64,000 nucleotides of DNA from Onthophagus taurus (Eukaryota > Arthropoda > Insecta > Coleoptera > Scarabaeidae). The position numbers were made by a program, and so were the translations under genes. Below are positions 37,914-55,200 of this stretch, in pieces. Numbering within the stretch: the stretch's first letter is position 1; every line of letters starts with the position of its first letter. The stretch is taken from positions 3,164,501 through 3,228,500 of the forward strand of contig NC_091975.1 in the NCBI RefSeq assembly GCF_036711975.1, written 5' to 3'. A model generated the notes under the pieces. The model was not told the DNA's origin, made no database searches, and saw nothing but the letters and a program-made list of their open reading frames with translations.

Positions 37914-37919
37914 TTTATT
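37914..37919 (-). promoter_or_regulatory. Poly(A) signal of Mms4/EME1
   Basis: AATAAA on the - strand, about 21 bases after the stop codon. This gives a very short 3' UTR. Confidence 0.5.
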
Positions 37920-37939
37920 TCAAAATTAAATCATCATTT

Positions 37940-39183
37940 TTATAATACATCGTCACCATTAATTGAATTAAAAAACGTATAAACTTTACTGCTTAATTTA
38001 GGTCCAACTTTCTTTGTTGAAATATGTGGTCCAGCTGCACGTCGAATTGGAATTTCTTCAATTAATTTATGTCCCTCATCTTTCGATAAATCTTTACAAG
38101 CCTAAAACGAATTTCTTTCATCAAAAGCATCAAAAACAAATAAAAGTACCTCGTATAAAGCTGATGGGGTCGGAAATTTCCCAACTATAGCTTCTGCAGT
38201 TTCTAATCGGGCCATTTCGAACATTGTTAGTTGATGTTGCCAAAGTCTTTGTAGGCCGTTTCCATCTTTATCCACAGAAACCGAATCTTTTTTCACTTTT
38301 AATATGTTGAAATCATAATCTTTGTATTTATTACTTTTCTCTAACTTCTCCGGAAGTTGAACTATCGATTTGGTGTATTGTAAAACTAAATCAATTAGGT
38401 CTTGTGATGAATTTAGATTGCGATAACAGCAATTATTTGCTAATTGGAGTTCAGTTAAAGCCATTTCGAGTTCGTTTCGGGTTACTTGAATGCTATCTTG
38501 GTATTCAGAAACTGTTCTTTGAGCAGCTTTTTGGGATTTCCAATATTTAAAGTAATCATCAATCCCTAATAATCCTAAATATATAGTTTTATTTGTTAAA
38601 ATATCTTGTATAGAACTAATGTAGTTAAGTAAATTAGATGATTTTATGTGAGATAATAGTTCATCCCAATTCAGAATTAATATTACATCGTTTATGTCTT
38701 TGTCATCATCTATTAATGCTGGAGAATATTCCCAGGTGATTAATCCAGGAAATAGTTGATCTTGTGTTGTAATTTTAGAAAATATTTCTGCGTCTTGTAG
38801 TTTCCCCAAGATATCTTGGCCAAATTTATTTATAACATTACTGTCTATAGTTATTGATATCTTTCTAATATCACCTTCGTTACTTTTTGAACTAGATTGT
38901 TTTAACTTTGATTTGCTTTTAATTTTATTACTTTTTTGTTCTCCTTTTTGAGTTGTAGAGGAAGTTAATGGGCCAAAAGAATATTTTTCTTTAAGATCAC
39001 TATAAAGTTGCGCATTTTTATCTGATTCATCTTTTTCTTTCTTCTTTTTATCTTCTAAAATAATAATGTTTAAAAATACATATATATTTATAATTATGTT
39101 ATGACACCTTTAGAAGTATCAGGACAATATTTTTTTCTTAACTCCTCTAACAGCTTTTTCGCCGATTCATAATCTTCTTCCAT
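37940..39183 (-). CDS. mms4: EME1/Mms4-like subunit of the MUS81 structure-specific endonuclease
   Basis: Non-catalytic partner of MUS81, needed to cut branched DNA (Holliday-junction-like and fork intermediates) in the nucleus. Exons on the - strand: 39108-39183, 38150-39054 and 37940-38101, phases 1 and 0, 380 aa. The N-terminus (MEEDYESAKKLLEELRKKYC) is helical and followed by a Lys-rich, disordered stretch to about residue 105. The ERCC4-type fold then starts RKISITIDSNVINKFGQDI. As in known EME1 proteins, the catalytic ERKxxD motif of active ERCC4 nucleases is not seen. The C-terminal helix-hairpin-helix part has FPTPSALYE, then EEIPIRRAAGPHIS and KVGPKLSSKVYTFF, matching the EME1 pattern of IPVRR…RRLGPELS.RIY. 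The protein is shorter than vertebrate EME1, as is common in insects. It shares a short divergent promoter region with tankyrase. The alternative EME2 is not excluded. Confidence 0.85.
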
Positions 39184-39957
39184 GATTATATTTCTTAATA
39201 CTTTTATAATAAATCAGAAATTGATCATTTAAAAAAGTTAGGTTAGTTTAAAAAGTCTGTCATTTTGACATTTTTGACATCCAAACAAATAATACTCATG
39301 ATTTTATTTTGATTATAAAACTACACAAAATCAAATTATGTTTTTTAAGAATAAATTGATAAAAAATAAAAAAAAACGATTATTTATTTAAAAATTATCC
39401 TTTATTAATCTTTACAAGAAAAATAGTTGTTCTTTTCTTAATGTTGGTAATTATTTTTATCCAACTTCACAGCGACATCAAAGTGACTAAGTCCAGTTTA
39501 CACCATATCAATTTCAAAACATAACCCGCTCTATTTAAGTGTTCCTCAAGTATTTCTTTATAGATATAATACGAAATTCAAAATTTATGAATTAATTGGC
39601 AGGCCTCATCATTTCAGATTATTATATTACGTGAATAACTTAATTAAATTAATTAAAACAAGGTGTGTTTTTGGGTTACGCGTAAACCGCTCTTTGTAAT
39701 GGTTCTGAAAATTTGCATCGCGATTGACAAATATAGAAGAGAGAGCAGTTATGAAATATTCCTGACTTAATTAGGTGCCGTTAACCATTAAAATTAATAC
39801 GTCGTGCGTTAATTCGGCGTGTTAAAACTCGTACAACGGTTGAACGACGACGGCGCTTCAAGAAACACAGCTATGTTCGCTGTAGGTCAAGGGAGGTGGG
39901 CACATCTGGCTCTTAAGTGAGAGGATTGTGAGAAAAAAACCCTGCAAAGACCGAGCA
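39184..39957. promoter_or_regulatory. Divergent promoter region of Mms4/EME1 and tankyrase
   Basis: Only 774 bases separate the two start codons on opposite strands, so both promoters and 5' leaders must fit here unless leaders are spliced from further away. No TATA box is obvious at either end. A GGTTAGGTTAG-like word (39238-39250) and two GTCATTTTGACATTTTTGAC-like words lie near the EME1 side. The tankyrase side (39790-39957) is richer in GC. Confidence 0.55.
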
Positions 39958-44628
<4,671 letters not shown>

Positions 44629-45667
44629 TTCGGCGGTGGTCAAGAGAAATGGGTAGCTTTACCGGTTGGAGAAATAAACGAACAACGCCGCTGTTGCAGT
44701 CTCGTCACCAATATGCTCAGCTGTTTCGCCCTTACAAAGACCAAGTGCACGTGCCAAGAACGATGTAACTAATTATTTTATTTCGAAGAATTTCGATTAT
44801 TTTTTTTATGGATGTATATAAAAATTTATGATGATTTATGAGATGGTTTCGTGGCGAACTAATGGCGATGTTTTGAAGTATTTTGGATCGTTTAGTATTA
44901 ATCGGGATTTATTAAAAAACCAGAAAAGTTCTTTTTTCTTTCTAAAATTGTAAGTTTGTTCATAAAAATGTGATATTGTACGATACCAGGTATAAATTAG
45001 TGAATAGGTGACGATGTCTTGTACTTGGTGTGGTTTCTCATTTTTCTTTTCTCTTTTTTATTATTTTTTATTTATACTTATACCTGAATGAAAATTAAAG
45101 TAATTGTGTGTATGTAAACATGGTTTTATATACCTTGTTAACATCCAATATATTCCTATGAGAACTCAAAATAAACAAGAGTCTTCAAAGTATCCACAAG
45201 TAATTTCCAATTTTCGTTAAAAAAGAATATGGTAAATGGAGTGTGATCTTTTAAAGCATCACATTGAATTTATTAGGACGCATAAATAAAGACAGTGGGT
45301 TAAGTTACACTTTACTTAACTTGCATGCCATAACGATCAAATAATAGGCTACAAAGACCGCTCGTTAAATCCAAGTAACGTTTACGGCTTTGTTTTCGTA
45401 TACTTTGAATTTCCAATTTTCAACTAAACTACTTCGTAAAGACATTTTTATATTATTACAACTCATTTCTCTCTTTAAATAGCTATAAAGTGTAATCGGT
45501 TATCGGAAATCTTTTCCGGAAAATTGAAATCGGGCGGAATCCACATTGTAGTCGTAGGTCACGGTATGGGCTATTAGCTTTAATTCAAGACCGTTTCACG
45601 TCGTCGGCAATGAAATTTCATGCGGTACGGTCAAGAGAACACGCCTCTTGTCGTCGTCGAACTAACA
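44629..45667 (+). other. Tankyrase 3' UTR and spacer to the Osiris gene
   Basis: No gene. An AATAAA at 45170-45175 is the best candidate poly(A) signal, about 540 bases past the stop. The right part becomes GC-richer towards the Osiris TATA box. Confidence 0.5.
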
Positions 45668-45764
45668 TATAAATCTGGCCTGGACAGTTCGCGACGAATT
45701 TAGTCTCTGCAAATGATTCGTTACCGCGACTGTGGTTTACCGATGCCTGGGTATTGTTTCCAAG
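45668..45764 (+). promoter_or_regulatory. TATA promoter and untranslated first exon of the Osiris gene
   Basis: TATAAAT (45668-45674) lies about 30 bases before TTAGTCT, a plausible start near 45700. A donor AAG|GTAAAG at 45764/45765 would join an acceptor at 46479, two bases before the coding ATG. The untranslated exon contains an upstream ATG (45713). That ATG opens 17 codons before the junction and would stop within two codons after it. Confidence 0.5.
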
Positions 45765-46480
45765 GTAAAGCTATGAATGGATTATCCAATTTCAGTGATT
45801 AAATGCGGTTTAACTTCGTCGCGACGGGATAAAGAAATAAGTGTTAAGTGTTGATTAATGTTTCATATCGCTTCACCAGGTTTTATTCTTTTTCAATACC
45901 GGTAATTATTAATGGGGATCCATTAGCGGAGAGAACCTTGACGTAAAAGTCGTTAAAAATTTACTTTTTTCACTTTCTTTCTTTTTTTATTCGTTCTCGT
46001 TTTATTTATTTTATCGCATTTTTATAAAAATTTTATTATACAGGATTCACGATATAGAGATTATGCTTTAAAGGCATTTTAATCAAATTGCAGTTTAATG
46101 ATAAGGATTACGAAAGCAGAAGCTGCAAGATTAATCTATTAAGTACTACATTTGTTATAAAGACTTTATTTTAAAGTAGTATTAAAAGATATCTTCACGC
46201 CCACATAATCCGAAACATCCACAATTTTACAAAAACTTCCCCAAAATCTTGCTGTCCTAATTTGGAACAAAAATATACATACTACAATATTCCATGATAT
46301 TGAAATTATATATTTTTATTTTTTTTTTTATTATTTTATTGTTTATTTCACCCTTCAATATAAATCATCCAATTCGAGCCCCCAAATAAAAACCCAACAC
46401 CTTCTTCAATCCTAAAGCATTAAAATTTCACACCCTTCAAAAAGAAAACCTTTCTATTTCTTGGTCCTTTTCTTTTCAGG

Positions 46481-47403
46481 ATGACTTCGCGAGGCTTCTA
46501 CTTCGTTTGGTTAACGTTAGCGTTCCTGACGTTATTTCCATCATTTACAACGCCCACGATTCGAGCCGAAATGAAAGAGGAAGACGACCTGCTGGGCTCC
46601 TCGCTCCCCGGGATACGAATATTATTGGCAAATTGCTTACGGGAAGCAATCCAAACCGAAACCGTATATAATGTTGCGGTTAGTGTGATTGAATGTTTGA
46701 AAAGAAGAGTACTAATCGCTTTGGATAGGGTGAGGACGATGGATCGTTTACGGATTGGCGAAATTGAATTGGTTAAAAATAGAAATTTGACATTTATAAA
46801 TAGGTTTGTTTGTATTTATATTAAATTAGATTATATTTTTCTTTATTTTTAGGGAAAGAAATTTATCTTCAAAATCATGGTTTGATAACATAATCGAAAA
46901 AATCGATGGTTTATTTAAGAGTCACTTGTTGAAATTTCCCATAAAACCAAATTATTTCTTTTCTTTTTCGCCGAGAAGGAGACATCATTATAAAGATCTT
47001 TTACCGATTCTTATCTTCAGTATTTTAGCGATAAGTATGATTGCGATTCCGTTAGGTTTCCAATTTCTCGCTGTTCTCGGGGGGAAAGCTTTACTTCTCG
47101 CGAAACTTGCATTAATTTTAACTTCGATTCAAGGATTAAAAAAGATCGCCACCAGCAGTATTAATTATGGACTTTACCAAGTTCCTCAACAACATCATAA
47201 TCCTTGTAAGGATAATAATAATACTTTTAGTTGTTTCTTTTTAGAAAATTTGTATTTTAGGGTCTGCGTATGATCGGCGATTACAATATGAATTAGGCGG
47301 AGATTTCAATCATTTACAAAGTTATCAACAACAACCTGATTCGGTTGTTGATCTTTTTCATCCTTTATCGCCGAGGAGCACATCCGGATATGACTCTTCT
47401 TAA
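46481..47403 (+). CDS. Osiris-family (DUF1676) secreted/membrane protein
   Basis: Insect-specific family, generally active in cuticle-forming cells and thought to act in vesicle traffic and cuticle patterning; the biochemical role is unknown. Exons: 46481-46803, 46853-47205 and 47261-47403, phases 2 and 1, 272 aa. Residues 1-29 (MTSRGFYFVWLTLAFLTLF…) are a signal peptide. The two-cysteine region follows (ANCLREA…VIECLKRR), then a basic stretch (SPRRRHHYKD). The family's long hydrophobic segment is clear: IPLGFQFLAVLGGKALLLAK, then LTSIQGLKK. The C-terminus has SAYDRRLQYEL where many members carry an AQxLAY-type motif, and ends YDSS. Which Osiris member it is cannot be told. Only one copy is visible, unlike the large tandem Osiris cluster known in insects. 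Confidence 0.87.
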
Positions 47404-49095
47404 TGATTTTAATGAAATAATTTAAGAAATTAGGGGATTTTTAGATTTATTTTATTGTTGAGTGTATATATATATATTTTTTAATAATCGTATTTAGTGT
47501 TATTTAAAAAACGCCTATTGTGCATCTCGTATCTAGAAGAAAAAATACAGGTGACGTAAACGCGGGTGTACACAGTTTTTAAAGATAAAAGAGATAGCGG
47601 CTATCTGAGAAAAGGGTCTGTGAGTTCGACGTCTCCGCTACAAAAGGAAGACAACGAAATAAGATTTTGCTCATAATTTAGATAGTTTTTATTGTATAGT
47701 TTTTGTAATTACAAAATATATTATAACGTAATTGGGGAATTTAAGAAAGAAAAGTAAGTATGAGTTATACTTTGTTATTGTATGTATTAAAGTAAGAAGT
47801 TTTAGGTTCATTTTCATAAAAAGGAAATTTACCTTTAGTTATATAAATACGGCTAAGAGGAGTTTTATTACATTTTCGGGGTAAGTTTAATACAAAATTA
47901 ATAAATTAATTTTTAATAATAACTCGGTGTTATTACACATAGAATAAAACTATAACAATAAAACCTTTTTATGATTATCAAATATTAGCAAATATCTAAT
48001 ATGTACAATCCGAGTTTTTATCACAACAATATATTAACACCATCCATAAATATAATTAATTATATTTAATTATACCGCTCTTAATTTTTGTTTAAAATTA
48101 ATTATTTTCCCCCTTTTTATCCTCATTCGCTTGATTAAACTAATAACTTTAAGATTTCCCCTCGTTATCTTGGCGATTTCATCGAAGCAGAACTAATTAT
48201 TACGACAATCTACCAAACAAGTTCCATTATTAATTTCTACAATGAACGTGCAGGTAGAAACGTTAGCTTTGTTTGCACGAAACTTAACTGGCATAAAATT
48301 TACACAAATAGTGAATATGCACGGTTCAAATATTAAGTTACAAAGGGCGAAATTAATTAACATAACTTTTACAATATTAATTCGCTCGAATTCAATATCT
48401 ATTCTCATCGTTTTATTTACGAAAATAGAATTGAAATTTAAATTGAAATTGATTTTTCGTAATGCAAGAATTGTATCGAAAAAGTTTTAAAATATAAATG
48501 ACCTTCGCCGTTATCAATGAAACGGGGAACTTGAAAATATTTACGCTTCCCCTCGAAATTACATCGAAAAAATCTCAGCTATGCACTCAATTTCCCTCCT
48601 CCACAGGTAACAAATAAAAAGGTGTTAACGACGCCGGTAAAAACGTGTTTGTACACTACATCCGCAGTAAAATCTCTAAATTTAGGGCATTCCAAAAGTT
48701 CGTTGATAATTTATCCCAAAATACTCACAAAAACTTTTTTTAAGAATAATTTTTTAATTAAATTTATTCGCTTTACTATTTTTTTTTAACTTTTTGTTAA
48801 AAGCACGAAACGACCTTCTCATGTCTGGGTTAGTAGTTCACGGTTAATCTAAAAGCTTTTCTCTCACAATATTCCATATTTCAATGCTCCCCTAAAAAGC
48901 ATCAAAACAAAACTCGCTAAAACCCATCTATTCTCATTTATTATTATTTTTTATCGTTAATTGTTTCTTTTAGATATAAAGAAGAAAAATAAATAAAATT
49001 GCTTGACCTACACCAAAAAGTATACCACGAGATTTCATTCATAACTGCATCTTGATCCTTTTTAATTCGATTCGGAAATTGACCTTCAACACTCA
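47404..49095. other. Osiris 3' region and spacer to CRF-BP, no gene recognised
   Basis: It begins with a short TA microsatellite (about 47467-47478). Two overlapping antiparallel open frames at 48193-48490 have no family signal. AATAAA occurs near 47943, which is far for the Osiris 3' end; a nearer signal was not evident. Confidence 0.5.
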
Positions 49096-49130
49096 TCAGT
49101 CTTTTTCTGTGAAGAGGAAGTAGATGGACG
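49096..49130 (+). promoter_or_regulatory. Inr/DPE-like core promoter of CRF-BP
   Basis: TCAGTC (49096-49101) is a perfect insect initiator. GGACG at 49126-49130 fits a downstream promoter element about one base from its ideal spacing. No TATA box lies 30 bases upstream. This would give a leader of about 200 bases to the ATG at 49300. Confidence 0.45.
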
Positions 49131-49213
49131 GTGGCGGGCGTATTATGGAGGAGGCGTCCGAACCACGGCGCATCGCGGAGCGTCGCGACGCCGCCGGCAT
49201 CGCGCGTATTTAA
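49124..49213 (+). promoter_or_regulatory. Upstream ORF in the CRF-BP leader
   Basis: If transcription starts at 49098, the leader holds an ATG opening 29 codons (MDGGGRIMEEASEPRR…) and stopping at 49211-49213, before the main start. It lies in a GC-rich block rich in GCG words. It could lower translation of the main frame. The peptide itself shows no known motif. Confidence 0.4.
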
Positions 49214-49299
49214 ACCCGACGCCCGGTCGAAAACGCTTACAAACGGGCGCTGCTTTCCTCCACCTTTAGGTCTACGTGTTCCCTTCGATCATCTTCATC

Positions 49300-52200
49300 A
49301 TGATCCTCTGGACCGTAACCGTTTTGTCCTGCTGTTGTGTCTTCTTTGCCGAAGAGTGTTTATCAACACCTTTAATAACCCAATCTAAGGTAAGTTTTTA
49401 ATTTTTAAATTCTAAACTAACTTTTCACTAATATTTTATTAATCAAACACGTTCTGTGTGTAACAGTAAAGTTATATAGTGTAAAGTTAGACAGATGGAA
49501 ATTAATTGCTTTGTTGCCGAAACAGTGTTGTTGTAGCAAAGTCTGTATCCCACAGGAAACACGTTCGGTTGCAACTAAACTCCAACTAAATCATTACCAA
49601 AATTCCGATTTTTTTTTGCTTTATTTGAAAAGATTGAATTAAGTCTTTACAAACGATGCTATCCATTAATCATTGCTCCATAGGGTGCAGTGACTAGACA
49701 TTCTGTAGACAACTCCCTGTGGTGTGTTATCCTTGGGCAACTCTCCGCGAAAACAGAAAAAAAAAACAAAACGTACTTTACTGTTATAAAAAAGACTTTT
49801 TCGAATTTTATGGTACATCGCGATTAAGTTAACGTCACAAATTAATTAGGCCATTTAGAGGAGACACGTAGCAAATAAATATGTCATTGATAAGCTTTAT
49901 CAAAAAAGCTTTCGTACTTTCGGGTAAGCTTAAATAAACGCGAAAGTAATTTGATGATGACACGTAACTAACAGGTACTTTAGCTAATAGTTTATAACTT
50001 AGATTGTTTGCTAACGCCAGAAATTGCCTATAAATAAAAATTAGATTGACATAAAACACTGTCGCTTTATATAAAACTTCATTTAATTAGCTACATTTTA
50101 CGTTTATTTTTAAAATTCCGTCGGTTTAACTTAGTAATTCTTGAAGAACAGTCTCAATTCTCAGAGTATATCCTAAACTTGAAAATCTTAATACGTCTTG
50201 ATTTATCATTTTTCTCATCATCGATTTAATATTGGACCACACATATTTCGAGGCCTTACCAAGTTCTTATCCAATGTTGCAACAGTTATATTGCCTCGGC
50301 CATAAGTGACCTCGGCTTAATCACATAAAATCGTCTAATCACACTATGTGTTAATCTAAATAGTATCAGTTGTAGCTCCTCGGGTTAATACCCAACATTT
50401 TTTGTTCTAACTTATCCCGTATTTAAATATAGAAATCACTTCTTTTTATTTAACCGGAATACTTGAAATACGCCTCATTTCCTTTCCGCGTTAAATAAAA
50501 GTGTATTTAAGTTGAAGCCGGTCGAATTCGCAGAAAAATACTGACGTATTTTTTACCTCCATTTCTTTTTACCTTTTTTTTCCAGAAATTCGTATAGTAT
50601 ATTATTGACGATAGTATCAATTCGTTCGAGGTTGGAATATTATGGGTTCATTAAATTAATACGGGCTTTCACATAAATATCCAGGTATAAAAGTCTCAGA
50701 ATTTGTCGGAATAATTTTATTCTCATGAATATTCATAAAAGAGATTCGATACTCGATGCTACAGATTATTTACCTCATTATTTTGCACTTAAAGTTAAAA
50801 AAAGAACAAAGTTAACAATGTTGTCAGTAACATAGAAAATAGTTTGTTCACCGTTCGAGTTTATGTGTGGTTTTAAAGCCGCAAACCTCTCTTCAATTAC
50901 AATTCGGTTACAAGATTAATGCGAGATTGGATTATTAAAAAGACGATACATGTGTCAAGATGATTCTTAAGGAATTTGTCAGTCGATGTCAAATCGTCTT
51001 GGTTTGATTTCTCAATAAAAATAATCCTTTGTAAACACTTCTTTTTGTGTACAACACTACACAAAAATGGATTTTCTTTATTATATATCGAATTTAGTTA
51101 TAATTAGGTAAAACTTTCAAGATATAAAACAAAGAAAAAATAGTTACTTTACGCCATAATTAATGCACCATGTTCTTGGAAAAGTAACAAAGTGTTGAAA
51201 ATTAATAACGAGAGATCGTTCTTCTTTACGAGATGGTAATCTCCTAAACTAAGTTAATTTGCCTTCCATCTTTTATAACGCTACTTAATACTTTTTTTAT
51301 ATTAATTTGTTTTATTACAGTTGAGTAACAAGCATGGATTGGAGTTCTTAAGGCATAGATTTCAATCCATCGATAAACCAGAGGGTGTTTCAAGTAGACG
51401 TAGGCGATCAAGTGAGACAGCCATAATAGGTAAACGACATACACCACATCAAATACCATGGAAATTACTACATCAACCATGCATTGACGTTTTAGTACTT
51501 AATGAACAGGAAATTTACTTTTGTTAAATTAATGATCCAATGATGTGTTTCGATATTTTGGCGGAGGCGCCGGGAAAAGTTTAAAATTTAAAAAATTTTG
51601 TGGATATAAAAATGACTATGAAACAAAATCGCTTTTAAAATTAGTTTTTTTTATCGCGATGTAACCAATTTTTATCGCGTAGCTATTAAAGCGGATAAAT
51701 TGTGGTTTTGACACGATTTATCTATCAATCTCTATTTAAAACGTAAAAACTACAAAAACTTCAAGATTATATTTTTAATATATTAAAAAATATTTTAAAA
51801 TATTAACAGTATTAATAACACAAAAAATAGAAAATCCTTTTCTTGGGTTAATCCCTCGTTAAAAAGGTTCTCTTTTGTAACATTTTTAATTAGGCACGGT
51901 GTACCTACGATCGAAATTATGCAGTTTAATGAGCGTAAAATCCTATTTTTTTATAGATCTTTTTTAATTAAAGAGAAAATTTATCCGATAACGAATTTAA
52001 CCCTATATACCGGATGAGGCTTTTAAATTGAGACTACTACAACAAAGATCAAGTAGGCTAGAAATATTGAGGCAGTCTGAAGACGCACGGCTAAACCAGA
52101 AGCTTTCTAATTCTAGGTCTAGCGTTAGTTCTAGTTTTAATTTTTATTTAACGCTAAATTTTTATATATTTTTATTGTACTACAGGTAAAACTAACTCTA

Positions 52201-55200
52201 AAACTAGGACTAGAAATATTCGGGTTTAGCCGAACGTCTCTTAGGCTATTCTAGTTGTTATTCAGCATTAAATTGTTACATATTTTTCATTAAACTAAAA
52301 TTAGAACTAACACTAGACCTAGAAATAGAAACATTCGGAACCCTAACAAAAAATGGGCGGTCGTTAATTATATTTAATTAAAAAAAATTTTTGGGATAAA
52401 AAAGAATCTCTTTTGTGACATTGTTAATTAGCAACGATGTACGTACAATCAAAATTGTGCAGTTTAGTGAGCGTAAAATTCCATTTTTGACTCGATAATT
52501 ATTATATTTTTTGATAAAATTTAGGTTTGAGTCGAAAGACGACGACGAATTTCTGTAATCTATTCGTGCACTTACTTACATTTCAAATTTTTCATCGAAA
52601 TAAATAATGCATCCTGCATTCCCTTTTGACTACCTTTCCAAGTCAAAGAGATACGAGGAAGTTCTTTTTAAAGAAAACTTTATTATTTCCAATTTACTTT
52701 TTATGCAATTTTTGAAATTCCAACATTTTTCTTTTTAGAATGCATGGAAATGATAACGGAAGAAGGCGTGTTTTATCACACGGCGAGCCACGTGAACAAC
52801 ACGTGTGGGATTTACATATTTACAGCACCAGATGAAAAAATCGAGTTGAAAGTGTCCTATTTGGATGTACCATGTGAAAACGATGGAGCGATTAGCGTAA
52901 GTTTTCTTTTTCGTTTGTTGCAGTCCAAATGAGATTTATTGTAGCTTTTAGACGGGTGGGAGATGAATGGGGAGATATTCCCAAACGAGTTTGATCATCC
53001 AAATCCAAATAGTCGAGTTTTAGAAGTTTGCGGGCGTAGAAAAATCAAAGATGGTTTCAGGACCACGCAAAACGCGGCCATGATTTTATATAGGATGCCT
53101 CGCAGGAACAGCGGGTTTCGTTTTTCAATAAGGTTCTTGAAAAATCCAAGACGTAAGTATTCAACTAAAAAAGAAAAACGCAATATTTTCAAGCGATCTT
53201 TTTCTTAGTCCTGCAATATTGAACGTCTTTCTACCGTCCGGCGTCCAATTCAATATTTAAGCCCTCCTTTAAGAGTTAAAAATCCTCTGAAATCGCAATT
53301 CAATATACCCCCAGATAATATTTCGAAAGGATTTAGGTTCCAACAGAAAGTTTTTAGTTAAAACGTCATTCAATGTCTCCGCGGATATTTTGAAACTTGT
53401 AAGATAACACGAGTGTTGGTTCAAAACTGAAATTGAAACGTTTGAAACGTTCTAGTTAGTGAACCGGAGAAGTTGTCTTAGAGTACAAGTTTCAAAACTT
53501 TCGATAACTAATTTGAATCGATCAAGCTTATCAATCCTATATATCTCAATAATTATATTTATTATCATTTTTCAGCTTGTAATGTATTGCTACAAGATTT
53601 CGAAGCAACATTAACACTCCGTAACTACGCTTCAAGATCGAATTGTACAATTGTCAGTTTATTTCCGGCTGAAGTTCGTGTTTTAAGTTTAAGCGTTGGT
53701 GTTGTTTCAACGATGGGCAAAGGGATCGAGCTTGAAACTGGCACCGTTCACAAGGTGCGGTTACAGGTGATGCATGACAAAAGCTGTAGGTTATTTAAAT
53801 TTATTCGTGCAAGTTGATTAACATTTAAACGAGATAATGTAGGTTTAAAAGTTTAAAAGATCAAACGTGTGAAAATCGAAGCGATGATTTAATTTTCGTT
53901 ATAACACGACAAACATAACGGTAATGTAATTGTGTTGGAAGTTTTAAACTTTGCTCATTTGAAACTTTCAATGTGGAATTGTAGGTACTAACTAAGAAGT
54001 TTCGTACAAGTTTTGGGTTTGGAATTAGAGTTTGCTTGAAAGTGGATCTACAAGAAAAGAAAATTAAAATATCTACCTTATTAAATCTATAAAATTAATT
54101 TAATTTTTAGAATAAGGATTCTTTATAATAAACGTTTAAGAATTTCGATGATAGAGAGCGCTTTTAAAATCAATATCACATCGCAACGAACACCACCTAG
54201 GGTTAAACGGTAAAATTTAACATTTCTCTTTTCTTGCAGTGCAATAAAAGAGGTCTGGATGATTTTCTACAAATTGGAGGTTCCACATCACTCGATACTT
54301 CTCAATTACTTTTAACAGATGCCGTTTGCGGTATGGATTCAAAAGCCAGTAAGTTAAACTTTAAATTTTAACGTATATTTTTTATTGATTTTTACGGTGG
54401 AGGCGCCGGGGTTCTGAAAAATATTTCGAAAATTAGTGTTTATAAATAATTGGCGATGCCTCGTCTAGGTACGACATTTTCCATCTTTCTCCTCGCTTTT
54501 CCGTTTTATCCTTGACCTGAACAGAAACGAAAGCAGGCGAACGTTGAATTCAGGTGCCGCACCTGTTTCTGTTAGGGTCCCTACAATTATTATTATTGGG
54601 TTTTAATCGGACATCGGCACGAGGAGAATCGATCGGTTTTTGTATATCCCGTTTAGTTTCCTTCATTAAATTGCACTTTAATCTATCGATACCGAAAACT
54701 ACAATTCAATTGATGCCGTTTAAATAAATAACCTTTAAATTCAAAACTGTGTTTAAGCAATAGAGTTGACGAAATAGTCGTAAAATGTATATTTTATAGA
54801 TGGGATGTATGCATCCGTAATGTTTTTGCGTAAATATTTAAAACTCGTGGCCGAATTTGACCAATAAAACCTGTTTATTTCGGGCGCAAAACAAATGATA
54901 TCGTTTCCGGGTCATTTTGTTATTTGGAATAATAAAAATCACGGAAAAAACACATCCCATGAATGTCATAAGGTTATATATCAAGACTCTGATAAAAACC
55001 TTGTAAATTGTAAAGCTCGGATTAAAGCTTTTACATTTAAACACACAAAAACGTTGCAGTTTATATTTTATATATCCAAATTTAACTTTATTTCCTTTTT
55101 ATGAAGTAAACTCCAAATTTTAGAAAATTAAAAAATTGATTTAAATCGATAACTTAAAAATTTATTAAAAATCTTGTAATTTGATAACCTATATTTTAGT

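Larger units (their letters stand above)
51861..52488 (+). repeat. Direct repeats of about 90 bp bracketing fold-back elements
   Basis: Copy 1 (51861-51950) and copy 2 (52398-52488) share TCTCTTTTGT.ACATT.TTAATTAG, GATGTAC/GGTGTAC words, and CAGTTTAATGAGCGTAAAAT (one change in copy 2); identity is about 80% by eye. Between them lie fold-back copies 3 and 4. The arrangement suggests a larger unit whose ends are these repeats, or a tandem duplication invaded later. Confidence 0.65.

Noticed and set aside
48193-48490. Antiparallel 71- and 82-codon frames
   Set aside because: They mirror each other on opposite strands, with low complexity and no family signal.
49131-49388. 85-codon open frame on + strand
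   Set aside because: It overlaps the CRF-BP first exon in another frame. The CRF-BP frame gives a signal peptide and joins exon 2 in phase.
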